Source: JBGTSJ01 sp041940305 (lineage in GTDB: Bacteria; Planctomycetota; Planctomycetia; Planctomycetales; Planctomycetaceae). Taken from it: 64,000 bases of DNA. Location of the stretch: the NCBI GenBank assembly GCA_041940305.1, contig JBGTSJ010000003.1, positions 1 to 64,000 on the forward strand, given 5' to 3'. Below are positions 27,305 to 34,596 of this stretch, piece by piece. A model generated the notes under the pieces. The model saw only the letters and a program-made list of their open reading frames with translations, did not search any database and was not told the origin of the DNA. Numbering within the stretch: position 1 is the stretch's first letter; every line of letters starts with the position of its first letter. The translations under genes were made by a program, and so were the position numbers.

Positions 27305-28609
27305 TCACTCCGGCAGGTCAATTCGCAGCGCCATTTCGCGTCCGTTGCGGAGTACCGTGAGCGGCAGCTTGTCGCCGGGCTGGTAGTTGAGCTTGAGGAA
27401 CATGGCGAATTGCGGCGGCGTCATGCCGCTCAGGCGGTTGCCGTCGACGGCGACAATGATGTCCCCCTCCCGGAGACCCGAGTCGCGGGCCGCTTTGCCG
27501 CCGGGTTCGTTGACATTGATCCAGCGGACTTCGAGCGGAGTTTCCTCGGCCGGGATACCGAGTTCCTTTTGCTTCTCGGGAGCGAGCGTCGGCGTCCAGA
27601 CGTTGAACCGCGGCGGCATCGACCACATCGATCCGCGCCACGAGAAGTCGTGCTCCTTCCAGCCAGCCGTCAGGTGCAGCGTCGTCTCTCCGGAATCCGT
27701 GGTCGTAACCGTGACCTCCGTGTCGGCGTTCGGCAGGTCGTCGAGCACCCACTGCATGTCTGCGATCGAAACAATTCGCTGGCCGTTCAAGTGAGTGACC
27801 GTGTCGCCCGCGGTCAGGCCGGCTGCGGATGCCGATGAGTCATCCTGCACCGCGTCAATCTTCACGCCACTGACGGGATCAATCGTGAGGCCGATGCTCT
27901 CCGGCAGCGGGTACCGCCAAAAGCGGTCCCGGTTGAAATCTCCTGCTTCAAACGCCGCCTGGTTCTCGGCGTCGTGGATGTTGTGGCAGTGAATGCAGTT
28001 CTCGCGGGTGGTGGCGGCCTGATAGCGCTCGCGGTTGCGGAGGCCGGGCATTTCCATCGCGGTCTCGTACGGCTTGTCCTCGCCGCGCTTGCCGCGAAGT
28101 TCGTCGGCGTTCCCGGGATACTGAGCATGCAGTTCGAGCACGCGGAGCATCGTGTTTTTCAGGCCCTCGATCGAGTTGTAGGCATCAGGACCTTCTGCAC
28201 TCTGTGTGCCGTAGCGGGCATAGACGGTGCCGTCGGCGTTGATGAACATGGCAGCCCAGTTGAGGTCGTAGTCGAACTGGAACTGTGATAGATCGACCCC
28301 TTCCATTTCGACCTGGCGGACCGGAATGAACTTCTCGCGCGCGAGTTCCGCGATGGCGTCATTCCCCTGCGCCACCTCGGCGTCGAACGCCTGGCAGTCG
28401 CGGCAGGGCACGCAGCGGAAGGTGACGAACAACGGTTTGTTCTCGCGGCGGGCGTCTTCCCGTGCCTGGGCGATGTCGTTGTAGATCCACCACTCTTCAC
28501 CAAGGGCGTTCTCGTCCTTGAGCGTCTGCCGCAGCTTCGGATCAGCGGCGACAGTGATGGAAGTTAGAGCCACGACAGCGAAGAGTGCGACCAGAGAGCG
28601 CAGCGGCAT
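27305..28609 (-). CDS. Exported thioredoxin-like / CxxCH / PDZ protein
   Basis: A 434-residue exported protein. The signal peptide is residues 1-20 (LRSLVALFAVVALTSITVAA). A thioredoxin-like region at about 30-165 contains KPLFVTFRCVPCRDCQAFD, whose cysteines are spaced C-x2-C-x2-C rather than as a single classic CxxC. A CIHCH motif near residue 215 is a potential c-haem site. Two PDZ domains follow, at about 245-330 and 360-434 (AGLTAGDTVTHLNGQRI; SGLREGDIIVAVDGNRLSG). A redox or protein-quality role at the envelope is inferred. The ATG at 28609 is set by AAGGAG 7 bases upstream; the frame opens earlier at a GTG (28693) without such a site. Confidence 0.85.
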   Translation of the reverse strand: MPLRSLVALFAVVALTSITVAADPKLRQTLKDENALGEEWWIYNDIAQAREDARRENKPLFVTFRCVPCRDCQAFDAEVAQGNDAIAELAREKFIPVRQVEMEGVDLSQFQFDYDLNWAAMFINADGTVYARYGTQSAEGPDAYNSIEGLKNTMLRVLELHAQYPGNADELRGKRGEDKPYETAMEMPGLRNRERYQAATTRENCIHCHNIHDAENQAAFEAGDFNRDRFWRYPLPESIGLTIDPVSGVKIDAVQDDSSASAAGLTAGDTVTHLNGQRIVSIADMQWVLDDLPNADTEVTVTTTDSGETTLHLTAGWKEHDFSWRGSMWSMPPRFNVWTPTLAPEKQKELGIPAEETPLEVRWINVNEPGGKAARDSGLREGDIIVAVDGNRLSGMTPPQFAMFLKLNYQPGDKLPLTVLRNGREMALRIDLPE

Positions 28610-28707
28610 TGAGAGTCTCCTTGGCTTGAAGGCGGTTGGGACGAGCAGCATCGTACCGCGGAAATCTGGCTGCCGGGAAGGATCAAACGGCACGCCGACG
28701 AACGGAC

Positions 28708-28734
28708 GGGCGGCGGGGATTGCCCCCGCCGCCC
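28708..28734. repeat. GC-rich hairpin between two minus-strand genes
   Basis: An 11-bp stem (GGGCGGCGGGG with CCCCGCCGCCC) with a 5-base loop. It lies between the 3' end of the L-2-hydroxyglutarate oxidase gene and the start of the next minus-strand gene. There is no T tract on either side, so it may act as an attenuator or RNA stabiliser rather than a true terminator. It resembles the palindrome at 27263. Confidence 0.6.
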
Positions 28735-28744
28735 GCGGGGCGCG

Positions 28745-29962
28745 TCATTCCCAGCGCGCGGCGAGCTTGTCCACGATGATCCGGCCGATGTTGAGCGATG
28801 CCGTGGCTGCCGGGGACGGCGCGTTGCCGACGTTGATGATCCGGTCCGACTCCTGAAACACGAAGTCATCGACGATTTCACCGTCCGGTCCGAGCGCCTG
28901 GGCTCGGACTCCCGCCGGTGCGGCTTCCAGCTGCTCACCGCGGATTTCGGGGACCAGCCGCTGCAGCGCATTCACAAAGGCCCGCTTGCTGACCGAGCGC
29001 CACATCTCGCCGGCGCCGGTTCGCCAGTATTTGGCCGCCATCCGCAGGAAGCCGCCGTAGGTGAGCGAGTCCCAGAGGTCGCGCGGGCTGAAGTCCAGCT
29101 TCGAATACCCTTCTCGCTTAAAGGCAAGGACCGCGTTGGGTCCGCATTCGACCCCCCCCTGGATCATCCGCGTGAAGTGCACCCCGAGAAAGGGGAAACG
29201 CGGGTCGGGCACAGGGTAGATCAGGTTGCGGCACAAGTGCCGGGCCTCGGGCTTGAGTTCGTAGTACTCGCCGCGGAACGGGACGATGCGTGCTGCGGGA
29301 GACTGTCCTGTCAATTGCGTGACGCGATCGGAATGCAGCCCGGCGCAGGTGATCAGCCATTTCGCCGCAACCTCACCCGCCGTCGTGTGCACGATGACGG
29401 CGTCGGAACGAGATTCAGCGCTGGTCAGTAAGGTACTGAGCAGAAACTGTCCGCCGGCGGCCTGGACGAGTTCGCCCATCCGGAGACAGACGGCGTGGAA
29501 GTCCGCGATGCCTGCCTCGGGCACATGGATCGCCCGGATGCCGGCCGTGTGCGGCTCGATTTCGCACAGCAGGTCACGGTCAATGATCTCGCAGCGCACA
29601 CCGTTGGCCTGCCCGCGCTCGTAGATCTTCTCCAGCCGCGGCAGCTCATCCTCGCTGACGGCGACAATGACCTTGCCGCAGATGTCGTACGGCAGTCCCT
29701 GTTCCCGGCAGAACGTCTCCATCGCTTCCTTGCCGGCCCGGCAATTCAGTGCGCGGAGAGACCCCGGGCGATAGTAGATGCCGGAATGCAGGACCCCCGA
29801 ATTGTGGCTGGTCTGGTGCGCGCCGAGCCTCGCTTCCTTCTCAATGATGATCAGCCGCTTGTCTGGAAAGCGTTGCGTGAGCTGCCAGGCCGTCGCCATG
29901 CCGACGATGCCGCCGCCGACGATGGCGACGTCGGCTCGCAGAGTGGATGGGGGAGCGGTCAC
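28745..29962 (-). CDS. lhgO: L-2-hydroxyglutarate oxidase
   Basis: A 405-residue FAD enzyme of the DAO family that oxidises L-2-hydroxyglutarate to 2-oxoglutarate, passing electrons to quinone or oxygen. The N-terminal dinucleotide-binding motif is VAIVGGGIVGMATAW, followed by IIEKEARLGAHQTSHNSGVLHSG. That segment is diagnostic of LhgO/L2HGDH. VFQESDRIINVGNAPSPAATAS near the C-terminus closes the FAD site. Length matches the family. The start is GTG at 29962 without a strong ribosome binding site. The enzyme acts in repair of a metabolic side product. Confidence 0.93.
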   Translation of the reverse strand: MTAPPSTLRADVAIVGGGIVGMATAWQLTQRFPDKRLIIIEKEARLGAHQTSHNSGVLHSGIYYRPGSLRALNCRAGKEAMETFCREQGLPYDICGKVIVAVSEDELPRLEKIYERGQANGVRCEIIDRDLLCEIEPHTAGIRAIHVPEAGIADFHAVCLRMGELVQAAGGQFLLSTLLTSAESRSDAVIVHTTAGEVAAKWLITCAGLHSDRVTQLTGQSPAARIVPFRGEYYELKPEARHLCRNLIYPVPDPRFPFLGVHFTRMIQGGVECGPNAVLAFKREGYSKLDFSPRDLWDSLTYGGFLRMAAKYWRTGAGEMWRSVSKRAFVNALQRLVPEIRGEQLEAAPAGVRAQALGPDGEIVDDFVFQESDRIINVGNAPSPAATASLNIGRIIVDKLAARWE

Positions 29963-30075
29963 GTTCTATGCGGACAGAGTGGTGCACCACGGATCAGGCG
30001 GATTCGCACGGATAGACAATTGACGGCAACTTTGTCCATCCCGCGGCGGTCGATCGCCGGGTGGGGCGTTGCGGA

Positions 30076-30654
30076 TCAGACGTCGCCGCGCGACTGGCCG
30101 GGGACCCAGAGCACGTCGGAGCGGCCGACGTCGTTGCACACGCGGCCGGCCACGAACAGGAGATCAGACAGCCGGTTGAGATAACGCATGACCTCAGGGT
30201 TCACGTGCTCCGACTCGGCCAGTTTCCAGACGGCGATCTCCGCGCGCCGGCAGACGGTGCGGGCCACGTGCAAGTGTGCCGCTGGGGGCGTGCCGCCCGG
30301 GAGCACGAAGCTGGTCAGGGGGGGCAGCGGGTCGTTCAACTCGTCGATCCATCTCTCAAGCCGCTCCACCTGTGAGGTCGCGACTCGCAGCGGCGGGTGA
30401 TCTGGCGGGGACTCCGGTTCCGGGACGCAGAGATCGGCGCCGATGTCGAACAGGTCGTTCTGAATCGAACGCAGCCATTCGTCCAGCGGGGATGGCAGAT
30501 CGGTCAGCAGCAGGACGCCGATCGCGGCGTTTAACTCGTCCACCGCACCGTAGGACACGATGCGCGGGTGCGTCTTATGGACACGCTCGCCGCTGCCGAG
30601 AGACGTGCGGCCGTCATCGCCGGCCTTCGTGTAGATGCGATTGAGATAGACCAT
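30076..30654 (-). CDS. Cob(I)alamin adenosyltransferase, PduO type
   Basis: A 192-residue ATP:co(I)rrinoid adenosyltransferase that makes adenosylcobalamin. The N-terminal ATP loop is RIYTKAGDDGRTSLGSGERV. Other signatures are SYGAVDELNAAIG, LTSFVLPGGTPPAAHLHVAR, RTVCRRAEIAVWKLAE and VMRYLNRLSDLLFVAGRV. All match the PduO/CobO-III family and not the BtuR type. Length is typical. It implies cobalamin-dependent metabolism in the organism. It lies 113 bases upstream of lhgO on the same strand and may be co-transcribed. Confidence 0.95.
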   Translation of the reverse strand: MVYLNRIYTKAGDDGRTSLGSGERVHKTHPRIVSYGAVDELNAAIGVLLLTDLPSPLDEWLRSIQNDLFDIGADLCVPEPESPPDHPPLRVATSQVERLERWIDELNDPLPPLTSFVLPGGTPPAAHLHVARTVCRRAEIAVWKLAESEHVNPEVMRYLNRLSDLLFVAGRVCNDVGRSDVLWVPGQSRGDV

Positions 30655-30769
30655 TTTTCCCGATGAATCAGTGGGCGGCGACTGATCTTGACCAGCTTGC
30701 GTATCTTCCGTGTAATCCCGCCCCCGCGCGTCCTTGGACGGACGCGGCTCCCGTCTCGGACGACTTGCG

Positions 30770-31888
30770 GTGACTACGTTCGACCGTTACCTGCTGTCCC
30801 GTTTTTTCCACGTGTTCGCGGTGTTTTTCGTCGCGGCGATGGGATTGTACGTGGTGGCCGACGGGTTTACGAATCTCGACGGATTTCAGCACGCGGCGGG
30901 TGAAGGGGGAGCTCCGGCCCTGCTCTCGATCATGGGGCGGCATTACCTCTATCACAGCAGCCTGCTGTTTGAGCTCTCCGGGCCGACGCTGGCGGTGATG
31001 TCCACCATGTGCGCGCTGGCGCTCATGCTCAAGCATGGGGAACTGCATCCGCTCCTGGCGGCGGGAGTGCCCACGTATCGCATCGCGGCCCCGCTCGTCA
31101 TGGGAGTGCTGGCGGTGAATGCCCTGCTCAGCGCCAACCAGGAGTGGATCATCCCGCGCATCGCTCAACACTTGCAGGGGACGCACGGCGACAGCATCGG
31201 CGACGCCCAGGCGTTCGAGCCGACGTACGACACGCAGCTCAACGTGTTCATTTCCGGCAAGGAACTCGTGCCGCAGACGCGGACGATCAATCGCGCCGAG
31301 TTCCTGCTGCCGGACACGCTGCTGCATGAAGCGACGATGATCAGGGCGGACGAGGCCGTGTTCCTGCGGACTCAGAAGGAACGGCAGCCGGGGTGGCTGC
31401 TGAAGAATGCCCAGCCCCGCATCGAGCAGCTGCGCGTCACCGAGCTGGGGTCGCAGGTCGTGCTTCCCGGAGAAAACCCGGCGGATGTGTTCGTTCAGAG
31501 CGAGTTGACGTTCGACCAGTTGGCCAATCGCGGCACGGGCTTTCGGTATCTCTCGACGAGCGACCTCGTGTGGCGGATCCGGCATCCCAGCGCCGGCCTG
31601 GCGACGCGGCGGGCTCAGATCCTGCATCTGCACGAACGGCTGACTCGGCCGATCATCACGCTGATCGGACTGTTCCTGGTGATTCCGCTGACGATCCGCC
31701 GGGAGCGGCTGAGCCTTGTCACCAACGTGGCCGTGTGCATGACCGTGGTGGGTTGCGTCTACGCGCTCTCTCAGGGGATGCTGTTGTTCGGCAACACGGG
31801 CTTGGTCGCGCCGGCGCTCTGCGCCTGGCTGCCGCTGATCGGCGGCGGCACGCTGAGCGCCTGGCTTTCGCCGCTGGCGCGGACCTGA
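30770..31888 (+). CDS. LptF/LptG family permease (YjgP/YjgQ)
   Basis: A 372-residue inner-membrane protein of the LptF/LptG family, which with LptB moves lipopolysaccharide out of the inner membrane. The N-terminus FDRYLLSRFFHVFAVFFVAAMGLYV contains the first helix. GPTLAVMSTMCALALMLKHGEL is the conserved cytoplasmic coupling region, and about 200 residues of periplasmic beta-jellyroll are followed by three C-terminal helices (RPIITLIGLFLVIPLTIRRE). The start chosen is GTG 30770 (TTFDRYLL); a TTG at 30734 is an alternative. It is divergent from the adenosyltransferase gene with only 115 bases between. LptF and LptG are hard to separate here. Confidence 0.9.
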   Translation: MTTFDRYLLSRFFHVFAVFFVAAMGLYVVADGFTNLDGFQHAAGEGGAPALLSIMGRHYLYHSSLLFELSGPTLAVMSTMCALALMLKHGELHPLLAAGVPTYRIAAPLVMGVLAVNALLSANQEWIIPRIAQHLQGTHGDSIGDAQAFEPTYDTQLNVFISGKELVPQTRTINRAEFLLPDTLLHEATMIRADEAVFLRTQKERQPGWLLKNAQPRIEQLRVTELGSQVVLPGENPADVFVQSELTFDQLANRGTGFRYLSTSDLVWRIRHPSAGLATRRAQILHLHERLTRPIITLIGLFLVIPLTIRRERLSLVTNVAVCMTVVGCVYALSQGMLLFGNTGLVAPALCAWLPLIGGGTLSAWLSPLART

Positions 31889-31913
31889 TTCTGCGACGTT
31901 GTCGGGGGGAGTC

Positions 31914-32711
31914 ATGAACGAGCTGTTGGACTGGGCGCATCGGCTGCCGCCGCTGATAGCTCTCGGCTGGCTGATCCTCATGAACGTTGCGACCTTTACC
32001 GCGGCGCTGATGGCGGGCAGGCTTGCGACCCGGTGGTTCCGGTCGCGGCAGATCGGCGCCGCTGCCGATCCAGTCACCCCGCGCGAGTGGCGCTACGCCG
32101 GGCTGAGCGTCGTCGTCAACACGCTCGTAACATACATCGGCTGGCGGCTGTGGACCTGGGGCGTGATCACAATCCGTCGCGACATGAGCTGGCGGGCGGC
32201 GCTGGACTTCGCGGTCCTGCTGCTGCTGATGGACCTCGGGATGTATGTCCTGCATCGCGTCGCCCATTCGCGGTGGTTCATGCCGATCCACCGGCTGCAT
32301 CACGAGTTCGACCGCCCGCACGTGCTGACGCTGTTCGTCGTGCATCCGATTGAGACCTTCGGTTTCGGACTGCTGTGGCTGCTTGTGCTGTGCGCCTATT
32401 CGTCGTCCTGGCTCGGGATTTCGTTGTATGTCACAGCAAATCTTGCGGCCGGAGCGCTCGGGCATCTGGGCGTCGAGCCGTTTCCCCGCTGGTGGACGCG
32501 GACGCCGGTGTTGCGGCAGATCGGCACGAGCACGTTCCACGCGCAACATCACCAGCAGGGGGACCACAACTTCGGATTCTACACGGTCGCCTGGGACCGG
32601 CTGTGCGGAACGCTTGCGCCGTGGTACGACGCGTCGTTCGCTCAAGTGCCGCAGGAGTCGAACTCGCCCGGAGCGATGGTGAGTCGATCGATGGAGTCGC
32701 CGAACCCGTGA
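31914..32711 (+). CDS. Sterol desaturase / fatty acid hydroxylase family protein
   Basis: A 265-residue integral membrane di-iron enzyme candidate. Three histidine clusters of the superfamily are present: HRVAH near residue 117, HRLHH near 129 and HAQHH near 211, together with HPIETFGFG and about four membrane helices. Members insert oxygen into or desaturate lipids, for example sterols, carotenoids or fatty acids; the substrate is not evident. The ATG at 31914 follows GGGGGAG. It starts 25 bases after the LptF/G-type gene, so both may serve envelope lipid biology. Confidence 0.9.
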   Translation: MNELLDWAHRLPPLIALGWLILMNVATFTAALMAGRLATRWFRSRQIGAAADPVTPREWRYAGLSVVVNTLVTYIGWRLWTWGVITIRRDMSWRAALDFAVLLLLMDLGMYVLHRVAHSRWFMPIHRLHHEFDRPHVLTLFVVHPIETFGFGLLWLLVLCAYSSSWLGISLYVTANLAAGALGHLGVEPFPRWWTRTPVLRQIGTSTFHAQHHQQGDHNFGFYTVAWDRLCGTLAPWYDASFAQVPQESNSPGAMVSRSMESPNP

Positions 32712-32769
32712 GAAGCGGATCGCGTGCGCGAATCGGGAGGTCTCACGACGTCCGTTACAAGTGATCTCC

Positions 32770-33813
32770 ATGAAGATTGCTTCGATTGAAGCCTGGCAAC
32801 CGATTGACGCCAACTCACCATCCGATTGGCGGACGACGTTCGGACAGATCGCCGTGCGGATCGTCACGGACGACGGCCTCACGGGATTCGGAGTCGGCGG
32901 CGGCGGTCGAGCGGGAATTGCCGTCATTGAATCGGTGCTGGCCCCGCTGCTGACAAACCTCGATCCCTCCCGGGTCGAACAGCACTGGCAGCGAATGTAC
33001 GACGCCACCGTTCCCTTCGGTCGCAAAGGGATCGCCGTGATGGCGCTCAGCGGCGTCGATCTGGCGCTGTGGGATCTGCGTGCGAAGGCCGCGGGTCAGT
33101 CGCTGGCTCGGCTGCTGAGCACCCGGCATGTCTGCAGCATCCCGATTTACAGCACAGTCTGGGGGGATGTGGATGAATCGACGGCGGCCGGCACGGAGGG
33201 AGTCAAGCTGCATCTGCATCCACCGGAGCCGCTGACGAGCGGCACGCGCGCCCGGTTCGTGGAAGACGCCGTCGAGCGCATCACTGCGGTGCGCCATCGC
33301 ATCGGACCGGCACGCTCGCTGATGGTGGATGCCTGGATGCGGTGGGACGTCCCCACCACATTGGCGATTGCCAAACGCATCGCGCCGCTCAGCATTGCCT
33401 GGATCGAGGAACCGTTGCCTCCCGATGATCTCGACGGTTACCGATGGCTGCGGGATGAAGCCGAGATCCCCATCGCCGGGGGCGAGCATGAGTTCACGCA
33501 TTTCGGCTTCGAGCCGCTCGTTGACGAACGGCTGCATCAGATCCTGCAGCCCGATGTCTGCTGGTGCGGCGGCATGACGGCGCTGGTGCGCATCTATGAA
33601 ATGGCGGCAGCGGCTCAGCTTCGCGTGGTGCCGCATCGTGGAGCGGAGGTCTGGGCGCTGCACGCCATCGCGGCTCTTGATGCGCAACCACTGGCGGAAC
33701 AGGGGCGTCCGTGGATGTCGTGGGTCCGCGGGCAGCCGGCGCCGGAGGACGGCAGCATCGAGGTCCCGGACGGACCCGGATTCGGAGTTGAACTGGCGCC
33801 CGCTCAGCGGTAG
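32770..33813 (+). CDS. Enolase superfamily dehydratase, L-rhamnonate dehydratase-like
   Basis: A 347-residue mandelate racemase/muconate lactonizing enzyme-type protein. Residues 1-115 are the capping domain. The barrel carries metal ligands in LMVDAWMRWD, AWIEEPLPPDD and AGGEHEFTHFGFEPL. A C-terminal PHRGAEVWALHA provides the histidine expected for acid sugar dehydration. The segment ILQPDVCWCGGMTAL is close to the pattern in rhamnonate dehydratases. A sugar-acid substrate is likely but its identity is inferred. The ATG at 32770 is preferred over a GTG at 32761. Its last 10 bases overlap the 3' end of nadD on the other strand. Confidence 0.85.
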   Translation: MKIASIEAWQPIDANSPSDWRTTFGQIAVRIVTDDGLTGFGVGGGGRAGIAVIESVLAPLLTNLDPSRVEQHWQRMYDATVPFGRKGIAVMALSGVDLALWDLRAKAAGQSLARLLSTRHVCSIPIYSTVWGDVDESTAAGTEGVKLHLHPPEPLTSGTRARFVEDAVERITAVRHRIGPARSLMVDAWMRWDVPTTLAIAKRIAPLSIAWIEEPLPPDDLDGYRWLRDEAEIPIAGGEHEFTHFGFEPLVDERLHQILQPDVCWCGGMTALVRIYEMAAAAQLRVVPHRGAEVWALHAIAALDAQPLAEQGRPWMSWVRGQPAPEDGSIEVPDGPGFGVELAPAQR

Positions 33814-34391
33814 AGGCGATGCTCGTGAATATAGGCTTCGACGGCGCGGGGCGTCGTGAAGTGGATGGAACGGCCGTCGCCCACGCGCTGCCGGAGATCC
33901 GTCGCCGAGAGGTCGATCCCCGGCATCTGCACGACAATCGGCTCGCGGTCGCCGCAGCATTCCGCCAGCCGCGAGAGATCGGGGGGTGTGCGTCCCCGAT
34001 TGATCACGACGAGTGTCGAGAGCTCGGCGATTCGCTGCGGTTCACGCCAGGTCGAGAAGTCGTCGACGGAATCTGCCCCGATCAGCAGGAACAACTCGCG
34101 CTCGGGGTCATCCGCCCGCAACTGCGCCAGCGTGTCGACCGTATAGCTGGGGCCTTGCCGATTTAGCTCCAGGTGATTCACCTCAAATTGCGGCATTCCG
34201 GCAACGGCCAGTTCGAGCATCTCGGCACGCCGGGCGCCCAGAGTGATCGTCTCTCCCAGTTTATGCGGCGGCGAGGCGGCGGGGACGAACCAGAGCTTGT
34301 CCAGCCGGCATTGTTCGCGGCACTGCTCGGCCGCCAGCAGATGCCCGTAGTGCACCGGATCGAATGTGCCGCCGTAGATACCAAGTCGCAT
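33804..34391 (-). CDS. nadD: Nicotinate-nucleotide adenylyltransferase
   Basis: A 195-residue NAD biosynthesis enzyme that adenylates nicotinate mononucleotide. The nucleotidyltransferase motif is GIYGGTFDPVHYGHLLAAE. RAEMLELAVAG, GPSYTVDTLAQLR and FLLIGADSVDDFSTW match NadD. The closing motif is DLSATDLRQRV, the counterpart of the ISSTxIR box. Length is typical. It is convergent with the enolase-superfamily gene and the two coding regions overlap by 10 bp. Confidence 0.95.
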   Translation of the reverse strand: MRLGIYGGTFDPVHYGHLLAAEQCREQCRLDKLWFVPAASPPHKLGETITLGARRAEMLELAVAGMPQFEVNHLELNRQGPSYTVDTLAQLRADDPERELFLLIGADSVDDFSTWREPQRIAELSTLVVINRGRTPPDLSRLAECCGDREPIVVQMPGIDLSATDLRQRVGDGRSIHFTTPRAVEAYIHEHRLYR

Positions 34392-34501
34392 GAGGTCGCC
34401 GGATGGACTGCGCGTGAATCAGGCCGGGCGATCCCCGCGGACGATGGCCCGGCGCATTCATTGTAGGACTCCGCGCGGCAGTTTGCTGCGGTGAAGAGAA
34501 C

Positions 34502-34595
34502 CGCGAAAATCGCGAAAACTGCGAAAGAAGAATCTCCGGACGAACTTCTGACTCGTTGTCCGCCGTTTCGCTTCTTTCGCGACTTTCGCAGTTCC
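34502..34595. repeat. Inverted nonamer arrays in the gap before nadD
   Basis: The left arm (34502-34528) consists of three degenerate 9-base units such as CGCGAAAAT and CGCGAAAAC. The right arm (34569-34595) has three units such as CGCTTCTTT and CGCGACTTT on the opposite orientation. GCGAAAGAAG at 34521 pairs perfectly with CTTCTTTCGC at 34571. The element ends just at the stop codon of the large fusion gene. It is the same design as the heptamer elements in the respiratory operon but with a longer unit. Confidence 0.75.
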
Positions 34596-34596
34596 T

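Noticed and set aside
30668..32077. A 469-codon minus-strand frame over the LptF/G-type gene
   Set aside because: Antisense to a membrane protein with clear family motifs. The Arg/Gln/His-rich translation has no homology signal.
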